Positions 19,468 to 30,758 of a stretch of 64,000 bases of DNA are shown piece after piece. Each line of letters starts with the position of its first letter. Positions within the stretch are counted from its first letter, which is position 1. The translations under genes were made by a program, and so were the position numbers. The notes beneath the pieces were generated by a model. That model was not told the origin of the DNA. It did no database searches and saw only the letters and a list, made by a program, of their open reading frames with translations. This stretch comes from Sarcocystis neurona (taxonomy: Eukaryota; Apicomplexa; Conoidasida; Eucoccidiorida; Sarcocystidae): contig KL647291.1 in the NCBI GenBank assembly GCA_000727475.1, forward strand, positions 5,503,730-5,567,729, given 5' to 3'.

Positions 19468-19938
19468 CTACAGCTGCAGCAGCAACGCGTGTAGAAGCCA
19501 CTGCTGAACAATTCCCTCCCTAGGAGCAGCTGCATGTCCGGCAGCGGGAGCCGCGTATGTAAAGCAGCGGCCGAGCGTTTTACATTTCCAGGATGTCACG
19601 AGCACACTGTCCCCACGCATGACATGCAGGTGCCCCTGCACCAGTAGCTGCTTCCCGGGCACGGGCACCACGAGTTGTTTCACTCGCACTAACAGCGGTG
19701 CCACCGTCCCTTCCATAACCGTGCGGCACACCGGAAAAATCACGTCGCTTGAAACGCAGCGGCACCCTGTGCTATGTGCGGCAGCCGGGTCACACGTGAA
19801 TCCTACGAGCGCGTCTAGACTACATCCAACACCGCCTTGTTCGTGTTCCAGGTGCTGCACAGTAGCCCTGTAGTGCTCACAGACAACGGATGAACCCCGC
19901 TTCACGCAGGCGCCGTCTGTTCTAATTAATAATGCCAA
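19468..19938 (-). other. Uncharacterised cysteine-rich ORF
   Basis: A 156-codon minus-strand frame with non-repetitive sequence and about nine cysteines (GACVKRG, VVCEHY, GCRCVSS, VFPVCRT-like and KCKT contexts). It does not begin with ATG, so if real it is an internal or terminal exon. Cysteine-rich secreted surface antigens are common in Eimeria, but I see neither a signal peptide nor a family signature here. Treat it as an unexplained frame. Confidence 0.25.
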
Positions 19939-22178
19939 ACTTCAGGAGGACACCGTAACAAGCAACGCTTTAATAGCAGTATGGAAACTGGCTGGCACGG
20001 TGGCAATGCCTTTGTGATGCCTGTTTTGTAAAGAGGGCGTGTGGACACCAAATAATACATAAAAAGACGGGCAAATATATATGTACACATAGTGGGACAT
20101 TCTGATATATGCACAATTTATGTGTCGAAAAAGTCGAAAGAATCGATACGGCGAGTAGTGTTGCAATACGCCGTTTAGCGCTAGTCATACGGCTACGTTA
20201 GCACATCCTCAGATAGATGTCGGTTCACTACGCCTCTCTGCGCCTGCTCTGACGCGCACTCGGAAAAAGAATAACGAAGATATAAGCCTGTACATATACC
20301 TATATACGCGGTCCTGTGTGGCGGCTCACCGACAGCCAAGTCCGCCTATACGCGCTCGGGAACAGGACCTCTACAGATGTAGTCGTTCCGCGTGGCCTCG
20401 CGACGATGGCCCATGACGTTTGAAGTCAGTTACTCGTGTCTCTTCGCCTGACTACGCGTACTCTAGAGATTTGTGTATATAGATGGCCCTGGTAGATGGA
20501 GGGTCGCACTAGGTGCGAGAGGTTACGGGACGTGGGTGTCGAGTGCGGGTCGAGAAACCACATTCTGCGCACGGAAAAATTCTCAGATTGTTCCCATTCC
20601 CCAGAGAAGATATATTTCTTCAAACGTTCCTCAAGAAGAGATTTGTCGACTTCTTCCTGTTGCGAAGATGCAACAGGAGGACAGCGGACTGGCGACCCTT
20701 TTTCCCAACCAAAAGAGTGTGCTTTCTTCTGCGCTCGGGAGACTCTACGAACACGTAGATATACACACGCACACTCACGTAGAGCGACACACAGAGGTAA
20801 ACGTTTCACGCGCCCAGAAAACAGTGTAAGAGTCGTTTTCACGAGGTTCTTGCCTTAGCGGAAAAGTGACGCTTGTCTTCTACTACAACGAGAATCTACA
20901 TCCTGACGCCTACACACACAAGTGGTGGCGCGCCTGCAGATGTGTGTAATACAGGAAGATTCGCGTATCAAACAGTACAAAACAGACGGGGCTCAGGTGA
21001 CGGCTTCTGAGCAACTGCCCGCAGGGCCATTCCGCCCTGTCAGAGTGTATCTACACCCCCCTTATCAACCGCTGAACGACAGTCCTCCTGGCGACCGCAG
21101 ATGGGCGCACCCAGCGCGTCCTGCAAAGTTGTTTTTTGTGTGCAGTCAATATACACCAAATGCGCCACACACATACGGTGTAACAGTGACTGTACAAAAG
21201 ACGTTGGGCAGATGCATACGTTGGCCCTCGAGACGAAAGGCGGGACACGCGCGCGGCGTATAGGAGCAAAACATATGCGTACGCACAGTGGCTGTCGCTT
21301 TTTACATCCGCGGCGTACGCGCGTGGCAAAGGTAAAGTACGAACACTACTGGTGCAAGTCGCACAGCCGTCTAAGCGACTCCCCGCTAGTGGTTCGCGCG
21401 CGCCAGAAGTTACTACGCTGCAGCAGAGAGACAGATCAAGAGGGAGAGGTAGAAGACTGTAGAGCACCGAAGAGAGACACAGCAGCACGCCTCCAAGACG
21501 ACGGTTCCTCTGTAAAAAACCGGGCACCACACAAACGGCACGCGTATATAGCTGACCTCGTTGTACGGGGGAGCGGTGCATACACACAGGCACAGGGACG
21601 TCGCGTCGTAGTGGTTGCTGCTACATGAAAAGCAGCACAACCCGGGGAGGGGGGGAAGGGGCTGCTGTCTTCCAACAGTAGAAGTCCATCGGGTGGCCGC
21701 AAAAAAGGCTACAAGATTAACTGCGAGGCGCGGGGTCTGCGTCGAACCCCGCACTGCGCAATAAAACGACCGTCACCCCCAGGGGCGTCGGGCAGCAGCA
21801 GACAAGAGAGAGAGGCATTTTCTTCCGCTGTAAAACCTGCTGCGCAACTTCGAAAAAAGTAGCACCCGGGAGAGGCAGATTCTTTTACTCACAGAAAGGA
21901 AAAAAATGAAGGGGGGCTGCTCTGCCTTGCAAGGCTTCCATTTCGATATATAAAAAAACAAAGTTCTACAAAGCAGAAAGGCATCGTACAACACAGCTGG
22001 CTACCAGCGACACAGAAGATACACGGGAACAGCAGTCTGCAGAGCTACGCCTCGGGACGTAGGAGCGACGACACCTCCTCCGTTCTGACCACACTCGCGA
22101 ACTATCGCTCAGATGGATGTCCCTCCTGCTGCTGCTCCTGAGGTCTACCAACGACGCTTTATAGCGTCGCATGCAACG
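19939..22178. other. Intergenic stretch, no gene recognised
   Basis: Only short overlapping frames on both strands. The longest, minus 21051-21593, lacks recognisable content and mirrors plus-strand frames. AT-rich patches near 20.07-20.12 and 20.28 kb begin to show the TATATA motifs found in the repeat blocks. Confidence 0.4.
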
Positions 22179-22198
22179 ACACACACACACACACATAC

Positions 22199-22237
<39 letters not shown>
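22179..22237. repeat. (CA)n microsatellite
   Basis: A run of about 29 CA units with single T and G interruptions. It falls outside any supported gene, although it creates artefactual frames of alternating His/Thr and Cys/Val. Confidence 0.95.
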
Positions 22238-22241
<4 letters not shown>

Positions 22242-23819
22242 AATGGCTGCTGCTGCTGCGGAAGTCAAGAGGAATCTGCTTCTACTGACGGTGCTACACC
22301 GGCGCGCTGCTGCTGCTGCGAGGACGGCGCTGCTGCTGCTGACCCCGCTGCTCCTCGCTCCTCCTTCCCCCGAGGGCCGCATATTCTCCTGCTGCTGCAT
22401 GTGGCGAGCAGCGACAGGCGCCACGAACACGTCGCCTCCGCATCCCCACGAGCAATCAAAGAAAAACTGCTTTTCTTGTAGCTGCTCCTTTTTCCTCCTT
22501 CTCCTCCATGCAGCCGGTTCGCGTGTCGGTCGCCGCGTCAAGTCTTCCCGCGTAAAAAGTTCCCCCCACCAGGTGCACCTGCGTCCGCGGTGGGTCTACA
22601 GTCCCTCTGTGCGCTTCACCCAGAGCCCAATGTCCCCCTGACGCTACTGCTGCTGCTGCTCTGCTCCCCTAGCAGCAAAGCAGCAGTGAACGCGCTGTCA
22701 CATATGCTGCACGCAACTGCGGAGGAAGCACGTACAACCGAGAGCAGGAGCTCTGCGTGTCCATACATATACGCCTGTATATATACACATGCGTACTAGA
22801 CACGTCCCTCCATACTCGCACGTTTGTGTAGAGGCCTCCGTGCGTGTCTATTCGCGTCCGTTCACCTGTAGACCTACACACACGTATGCGTATCTACTTA
22901 CATGTACGCCCATGTGCAAATAAATATAAACACTCGTTCTCCACATGAACACCCGTATGTATGTGTATTCCTTCACCGGCTCCTCTGACGAGGCGACTCT
23001 CCCCAACATATAAGGCAGGATATGGGAAAATCTTCGCTACACACACAGGTGGGCACCCCTCATCAAAGATATGTATATACGTATATGCAGAGAGAGCGAA
23101 ACGGAGGGATACAAGGGAAAAGGGGTAAGGGAAAAAGTAGAAAAAGAGATTTCTGTATCTCTATGAATACGTATGTACATACACACACAGAGAAATCCAC
23201 GTACAGTAACGAAGACACACACATTATAGAGAGAGGGAGATAGAGAAGGGAAACGCCACAAACACGTAAATGACTGGTAGAGCAGCTCGCCTCATGGCAG
23301 CAGTTCTCTCGAGCTCTAATCCCACGTACACATAAACAACTCCGTCGTCCCCGTCCTTCAGTTTTCTCTATGAATGTATACACGTGTGTGCGTATATACA
23401 CACACATGTGCATGCAGGACGTGGAAAAGACAAGTCAGAAAGCTCCGGGTTCGCATTAACTTTTTCGTCGTACTTAGCATAGTGTACAATCCGTACAACT
23501 ATACGTATACACATGTATACGTATATATTATAAGTATATATTTTTTATATATATATGTACTTACGCATAGGTATACACTCACACACATATACACATACAT
23601 ATACTTATGTATGAGTATATATATGTACATATATATGTCCCGTTATTTCGCGCATTATACGAATACGTGTGTCCGGTTATGAACCACGATGCACATGTAC
23701 ACAGAAAGCAACTACATGTGAGGGGAATACGTGCTGAATATATATATATATAACACGTCTACGAACAAATGTATGTATATATGGAGATGTGTGGCAGCTG
23801 CTGCTGAGAGCAGAAATAG
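22238..23819. other. Spacer with AT-rich microsatellites
   Basis: A triplet-rich patch (22.24-22.70 kb) is followed by AT-rich sequence with TATATA, ACATAT and GTATAC motifs, densest at 23.48-23.77 kb. No gene is supported. It lies just downstream of the Gln-rich gene and should contain its 3' end. Confidence 0.45.
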
Positions 23820-26800
23820 CTACGGTCTTCTGCTGCTGTGGTAGGCAGCGGGTGGGGCGTGTGGCAGCTGCTGGGGCGGCGGGAACGCACGCACGACATC
23901 TGCTTCAGCAACACCAGCAGCGGCGCCATGGTGGGGTTCTGCAGGCACGTAGTACGACATGCCTAGCCAAGGGGAAGACGAAGAAGGAGCAGCAAGTCCC
24001 TCAGGAGGATTGGGTTGCTGGTAGTAGTTCTGCTGCTGCAGCAGATGCTGCTGGTGCTGCGGGACCGGAGGGGGGAATCCCGAAGGGCTATTGTGGCTGC
24101 TGTGGGGCCCTCCGGAGAAGCCGCTGCAGCTCCTCCCCCCGCCAGGCGGGGCGCCGTACTGCATTGGGAACTGCTGATGTTGCTGGTGGTACTGCAGCAG
24201 CGTTTGCTGCGGCTGGAGCATGTTGCCCTGGGGAAGTAGGTGACTTAGCTGCTGCTGCTGCTGTGCGTGAGGCGACTGCTGCTGCTGCTGCGAGTAGAAC
24301 GGGTCCCTCTGCAAGTACTGCTGCTGCACTGGCGCGAAGCCGTACGGCGGCGCAGCAGCCGTCTGCACCAGGTGCTGCGGCTGCGACTGGTAGTCCCCCA
24401 CTCCTCCCTGCAGCAGCAGGTGCTGCTCCTGTTGCTGTTGTTGCCGTTGCTGCTGTTGGCACCCATGCTGCTGCTGGTAATCCCCTTCTGGGCGGTTGAA
24501 GCCCCTCACCCCGTGAAACGTTGTGTGGGGAGGACTCGCGTGCCGCAGCTGCTCCGGCCGCTGCATTTGCCCTTCCTGTTGCACTCGCTCCCGTTTCTCC
24601 TGCTGCTGCTTCAACTCTCGGCCTTGTCGTACGTTCTTCTCCTCCTGCTGCCCTCCTTGCGGATTCTGCTCCTGCTCTGGATGCTCTGGTTGGGCGCTCA
24701 TGAGTTCCCCTTTCGAGCCGGGCTGTTGCTGCCGCTGCTGCGATCTGCCGCCTGTGGCAGTTGCTGCAGCACCTGCGGCACGTGGGGTCGGCGGCGCAGA
24801 CGGACTCAGCTGCTGGTGCTGCAGCCCGCCAAGCACCGCTGCGTCTTCTGCTGCAGCTGCGCCGGCAGCCACATCCCCAACAGCAGCTCGACAAGCAGCG
24901 GCAGCAGCGGCAGACGCAGCGAAAGGAGGAGGGAAGCCGCAGCCGTAAAGGTTTCTCGCGGCAGCAGCGTTGATGCCAATGTCTGCCGCCAGAGAAGAAA
25001 CAAAACTCCCCCTGCTGTCTCCCTGAGAAGCAGCTGTTACTACGTCTCGTGCACCTGCGGCAAGTCTGTCCCCTGCTGCTGCTCCTTTTTCCCAGTCATC
25101 CACCCGTTTTGCTGCAGTGTTGCCGGCCACCTGTCGCCGCCCACGCTCCTCTGTTGTGTCGCCGGCCCCGGAGCTGCTGCTGCTGCTAGCGCCGCTGCTG
25201 CTGCCGGCGTTGCTGGTTTCGGTGCTGCTGCTGTTGGTGCTGCATCTGCTTCCAGCTGCAGCACTGCGTGGACTGAACGTTTTCTCATGCGGCTGCTTCT
25301 TCTGATGCGCAGGCGACCGACGCATCTCTTGCTGCTGCTGACGGGGTGCTGCAGCACATGCAGGACGCACTGCGTCGCACGCAGCAGCTTCCTCCTTCGT
25401 AGCAGTTGCTGCTCTTTCCCGATGTAGATGATCCGTGGTGCCCGTGTTGCTGCTCTTGCTCACCAGGCTGACTGCAGCAGCAACGTCATCTCCGGTAGTC
25501 GCCGCTGCCTCCTCCCGTCGTCCCCCTGCTGTCGTGTCCCGCGTCTCTCCATCTGCGCTGCTGTATGCAGCGGAGCTCGCCGTCGGGGATAAGTCGCTCC
25601 TGTTGCTGTTCTTAGTCTGCGATTCTTCTACAGCAGGCCGCTGCTGCACTCCATGCTGCTGCTGCTCCGCACCTGCGGCACCACGGCTGTCTCCACTCGG
25701 GCGATCCTTTTGGTGCTTCGGTGTCACGGGTAGCTGCAACGGCTCGGGGGCTGCAGGCGGAGGTTCCTCCTTCCGCGGTTCCTCGGCCCACATCTGCTGT
25801 TCCACCTGTTGCTGGCCGCCACCTTGCTGCTGCTGGGGCTGGTCTCGAGTCTCCTCGTGTTGCTGCGCGTGTGGACGCGGGAGTGACTGCGGCCCTCCGC
25901 CTTCCGAAGGCTTTTGCTGCTGCGGTTGCTGCTGCTTCCTAGCCTCGGAGGAAAGACTGTGCAGGGGGGGCGTCTCGTTTTGCTTGACAGGGACGCAGCA
26001 GTCGGTCGCAACACTAGCAGCTGTCGTGGTGCCTCCTGCTGCATCATGCGGAGAAATGGCCTTCGGGAATGGTGGGTGAGGTGGGCTGACGTGGTTGCTG
26101 CTGCTGCCGCAGCCACTGGCCGTAGGCGTTCTGCTGTGGGGCTTGCTGCTGCTGTTGCTGTTCGAAAGGCTGTGGACTCTGTTGCGGTTGGTGCGGTCCT
26201 GGGGGCTGCTGCTGGTGCGGTTGTGCGTGACGCTGCGGTGGCTGCTGCTGTTGCACTCGCTTTTGGTGCTGCTGCTGAAGAAGACGAGCTTCGTCTGCTG
26301 CATGCCCCTCCCACTACTACTACTGCTCCCGGTGGTGCCTGTGCTGGACTGCAGTGGCGGTTTGCGTGTTGCTGCAAGCGTCGAGATCGGTCTTCTGCGG
26401 AGTGGCGGCTCCTCCTCGTGCTGCTCCTGCCCCAACTGCTGCTGCTGGGCTGCCTGCCACGGTTGCCGCTGCTGCGGTGGCTGCCGCGGTTGCTGTTGCT
26501 GCGACGGCTGCTCCCGCTGCGACGGCTGCTGCTGCTGTGGTCGCTTTCGTACGTCGCCGTTGACAACACTGCGGGCAAGCAGCGGCTCACTTCGCCGGAG
26601 AAAAAGACTGCCTGGCGAGGCGGAGGAAGAAGAGACAGAACGCTTGTCTGCTGACTGCTGGGTGCTGCTGCTCCTCTGCGGGTGCTGCCCTGTATACACC
26701 CCGGCACTCGGGGAGCGTGCTGCGGCGCTGGGATGCTTCCGGTCGACAGCAGCAACCGCACTGCCTTCCGCAGCAGGAACCCCGCCCCTGCGTTCGTGCT

Positions 26801-28668
26801 GCTGCCGCTGCGGCTTGACGACGCTGTCTTCCCCAGCCGCTTTCCCTGTGGCAGGCGACGCTTTCCTGCCCTTTGCCGAGACCCCGTTGCTATCGCAGCT
26901 GCTGCTGCTGTTGCTAGTAGCAGTTGCAAAATCGCTTCTCCTCTTGCCGCCGTGTTCTGCGCTGCCGCCCTTGCGGCTACTGCTGCTGCTGCCCTCCCTC
27001 TCGCGCCCACGCAGCACGCTGTCATTCTGCTGCTGCTGCGGCGGCACTGATGCATACGCTGGCGCAGCCCCACTTCGAACGTCGTTGCTGCGCTGCCCTC
27101 CTGCCTGCTGCTGCTGCTGCACCTCCTCCTCAGACTTCTGCTGCTTCTGCTCACGCTGGTTTTCCGTCTCCTGCTGCGTCCTCTGCTGTCTTTGCTGCTC
27201 CCCCGCTTCATCAGCTGGGTCCAGGCTGCAGTCCTCAACAGGCAGGGGAGAGGACTCCGACGACGACGGCGGCACTACGACGCGCCGCATGCCCTTCCTG
27301 CGCTTCCGCTGCATGCAAGCGAGCAACAAGTCATCGTCTTCTTCCTCATCTGCTGCTGCTCCTCCTTTCTCTCTTAATGCTGCTTCACTCGTTCCTCCTC
27401 CTTCTCCGGATGCTGTTGCGGATGTTGCTTCTGGTGATGCTGCTGTTGCTGCCTTTCCTCCTCTTTCTCCTCCTCGCCGTGCTGCTGCTGGTGTCTCTGC
27501 AGCACCTGCCGCTTCTTCAGAAACGCATGGCGCAGTGCTCTGCAGACCTGCGACGACCCCATATCTCTTTGCCGCCGGTTCTTCGTGGGACGCTACTGCT
27601 GTTGCCGCTGCGTGGGGCCCCGCTGCTGCTGTGTGGGTGCCTGCTGCGGCTGCTGCTGCCTTCTCGGCAGCAGTACCAGCAGTACCTGCCGGGAGCATCT
27701 CCGGTCCCGTTGCCGTTTGAAACCCTGCCCCACCTCTGCCTGTCTTCGCTTCTGCTGCTTTCTCCCGTGCAGCAGAAGAAACACGCTCCGCGGAACTTGT
27801 CGTAGTTGCTTCCTTGTGCTCCTGCTGTCGCTGCTGCGGCGTCTTCGCCTGCCCCTGCTGCGGCGTCTTCGCCTGCTCCTGCTGCGGCGTCTTCGCCTGC
27901 TCCTGCTGTGGCGTCGTCGCCTGCTCCTGCTGCGGCGTCTTCGCCTGCTCTTGCTGCGGCTTCTTCACCTGCTCCTGCTGCGGCTTCTTCACCTGCTCCT
28001 CCTGCGGCTCCTTCGCCTCTTCGTGCTGCTGCATCGCCCCGGCGTGTTGCGGCGACGCAGCGGCGTCAGCGGGGACTGATGACGCGCTGCGAGGCGTATT
28101 CTGCTGGTCTCTGTAAAAGGCGTTCACGTCTTGCTGCTGCTGCTGTTGCACGCGCGATTCGGGTTGCCGGCTACGCTGCTGCTCCTGCCATTTCTTCTTC
28201 CTGTTGCGGCCGTCCCCCCCTGCTGCTGCTTCTTCTGCAGCTGGAAGAGGACCAGCAGCTGCGACGGCATTAGCTTCTCCTTCTTCTTCGATCTCCTGCT
28301 GGCGCTGCTGCCCTGTGTACGGAGAGACCTTCTCTGGCCGTCCGCGCTGCTGCTCCAGCAGCTGCTGCAGCTTGCCACCCACCCGCGCCCTCCCCCCCCA
28401 CGTGTCTCCTGCTGCTGCTCCTTCTTCTTCTTCTTCGTGCAGCGCACCACTCTGGCGGCTGCTTCCTCTGAGCAGTCCGACGCTGTCCTGCCGCTGCAGC
28501 TGCTCTCGCTGCTGCTGCTGCTGTTGCAGCTGCCGTTGCAAGCGCAGAGCCGCACGAGGAGGCAGCGCCAGTTGCACGTGCTGCTGGTGGAAAAGAGGCA
28601 TGCAGTGTCTGTACGAAGACCTCATAATTCTTTCAAACTCCAGGCGAAAAATTTCTTCGATCAGTCGT
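23820..28668 (-). CDS. Gln-rich protein of unknown function (main exon)
   Basis: A minus-strand frame is open for about 1615 codons and ends at a TAG whose last base is at 23820. At the 5' side a good acceptor (TATTACTCAG) places the first exon base at 28668, one base completing a codon, so an upstream exon with the start codon is expected; the first internal ATG is at FERIMRSS. The first 45 residues are non-repetitive and helical (LIEEIFRLEFERIM, PLFHQQHVQLALPPRAALR). The rest is Gln-, Ser-, Ala- and Glu-rich with basic patches (MQRKRRKGMRRVV), an octapeptide repeat array and a Pro/Gln/Tyr-rich C-terminus. I recognise no domain. Composition resembles nuclear or RNA-associated scaffold proteins, but that is only an impression. 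Confidence 0.7.
27830..28026 (-). repeat. 24-bp coding minisatellite (PQQEQAKT repeats)
   Basis: About eight tandem 24-bp units inside the Gln-rich gene. On the minus strand they code octapeptides of the form PQQEQ-A/V-K-T/K/P. Variants are substitutions that keep the frame (K to T, E to G), so the array is maintained at protein level or is young. Confidence 0.9.
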
Positions 28669-28699
28669 CTGAGTAATATAGTGAAGAGGCAGCACGCCA

Positions 28700-29060
28700 C
28701 CCATACAGCCACACGTTATCCACCTCTTTATATGCGTGTACTGTTACATATATATATATATATATATCTGCTTCCACGTACATCTGTACATACATGCGTC
28801 TATACACACGTATGTGCATGTATATATATGCACGTATGTTTATATATATATATGTATATATACATATCTTTGTTAGCACATACATACATATGTGTACATC
28901 AATACATATACTTGTATGCGTACATATACATGTACATATATATATGCATACATATATATATATATACACCCATAGACACATACGTTTACATGCACACATA
29001 TATAGAGAAATTTGTATATATATGCGTAAATCCAGTAGCAGCAGGCAATTGATGTAAAGC
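28700..29060. repeat. TATATA/ACATAT microsatellite block
   Basis: Alternating TA dinucleotide runs, ACATACAT and GTATAC motifs, with no frame of normal composition. It lies directly upstream of the main exon of the Gln-rich gene, where a first intron is expected. Confidence 0.8.
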
Positions 29061-29234
29061 AGTCTATATATACAACGTGCTGCTGTGTGGGTGAAGGGGC
29101 AAAGAAACGCGATGTGTACGCATCGCTGCCAACATATCAAACGCAGAGACGGAAATTTATGGAAATTTCTTCCGCTCCTCCTCGACGGGACTTCTACAAA
29201 AGTCGTGGTGTTTGTGTTGCTCTGCCGCATTTTC

Positions 29235-29957
29235 TCAGCGTCCCCTCCGCTCTGGCGAGTGTTGCTGCTGCTGCTGAGTCTTCCGACGTTGAAAGCATTT
29301 CGGCCGCTGCTGCTGCGTCTGTTGCTGCTCTTCACACGACGCGCGTCCCACCCCACCATCTGCTGTATCTGCTGCTTCTGCACACGTGATGAAAACCTGC
29401 TCCAACTGCTGCTGTTGCATCTGCTCCTGCTGCTGCGTCTGCGCCTCCTGCTGCTGCTTTCCACGCCGCAGTCCCCTCTGCGGCTGCATCTGCTCGTGTC
29501 CCTCTCCGCCCGGTCCCACTGCTGTTGCAGTTCCTCCTCCTCTTCCTCTTCTCGCCCCTGCTGTTCTCCTCTCCTTCCCCTGCACGTGTATCTGCAACGG
29601 CTGCTGCGCACTTCCCTGTCCTGCATGCCCTTCCCGTGGGCTGCCCACGTCCCCGGTGAATCGACTGCTCCTGCTGCTGCTCCTGCTGCTGTTCCCTCCC
29701 CCTGGACTGCCTTTTTTTCTCTCTGTCTTTGTCGACTGTCTCTTGGCTTGCTTGTGCTGCTGCTGTCTCTGCCGCCTTGTCCCCACGCTGTGCTGCTCTC
29801 GTCTCTCTCTGCACTGCGTCTCCTCCTCACAGAGAGAAGCGGCGGGTGGCAGCACGTCCGTCACCCCGCCCACCCCACAAACGACGGGGCTTTTGACACA
29901 CACTCGCCTGCCCCTGCGATTGCAGCAGAATTCCGCGCGACAACATTTTCTGTCCAC
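29235..29957 (-). other. Possible 5' exon(s) of the Gln-rich gene
   Basis: All three minus-strand frames are long open here, so the true one cannot be chosen by length. The frame with TQQQEQMQQQQLEQ and CEEQQQTQQQRPKCF reads most like neighbouring coding sequence. None begins with a clear ATG, and no donor with phase 2, as needed for the exon at 28668, was found. Coding status is open. Confidence 0.3.
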
Positions 29958-30004
29958 AAAAAATCCGCAGGACTTCCCACTCGCACTTCCTCCACATCTA
30001 CCTG

Positions 30005-30165
30005 AATTATCTATCTATCTCTTTCTGTATGACCACATACCTATATATATAGTCCACGCATCTACCTCCTTTATCTATATATCTATCTATCTATATATAC
30101 ATCGAGATACACATACACGTATACAGACGCAGGCAGACGCAGACACACACACACACACACACAAA
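30005..30165. repeat. (ATCT)n and (CA)n microsatellites
   Basis: Tandem ATCT units near 30.01-30.10 kb followed by about 11 CA units near 30143-30163. This is spacer between the Gln-rich gene and the kinase gene. Confidence 0.85.
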
Positions 30166-30339
30166 AGGGGATAATAGGTATGTATATCGATAGAGGGGCT
30201 CGCATGCAATATGTACACATATTCTTCGCCAGTTGGTGCGTATATGAGAGTTCTTCTGGACGTGCCTGCTCCTTTTTCCTTCGCGTGCACCCCCCCCCCA
30301 GGGCAAGCGTGTGTGTATGCGTACTTCATAGACACGTGC

Positions 30340-30750
30340 TACCTACAAAGGGAGACACAGAACGCGACAGAAAGACACACTCACAGTGAGAACCACACAG
30401 AGGGCGAGAGAGGCGAAAACCCCTCGCGCCAGCGGAAATAAGACAGAATACACCCCCCGGGTATTCGTGTCTCCACCCGCAGAAAGTGAGACACAGAGAG
30501 CGACGGGGACAGGGAAGGGGCCCGTGACGGGTGCGGAGGATCGAAGAGGCACGCAGAGAAACACCGTCGGATAAAATGAGACGCCGAACCAGAGGGAGAC
30601 ACGGAGACGCGGAGACGCACTGCGAGACACACAGACGCACACACGGACGGATGGTCAGCACTGACACGCGCACAGACAGCAGGCGGACGGATCGGGAGAC
30701 GGCCACACACGCACGGAGAGACAGCCACACACACATGGACGGGGACGTAG
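30340..30750. repeat. Purine-rich GAGACA/GACGGA degenerate repeats
   Basis: The plus strand is a long degenerate array of GAGACAC, GACGGAC and AGACAGC units just past the kinase stop codon. The frames here look like Cys/Val/Ser-rich protein on the minus strand, but they follow the repeat period and I do not call a gene. Confidence 0.6.
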
Positions 30751-30758
30751 ACAACAAC

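Noticed and set aside
21051..21593. Minus-strand frame of 180 codons
   Set aside because: No ATG in good context, no family features, and equally long frames on the opposite strand.
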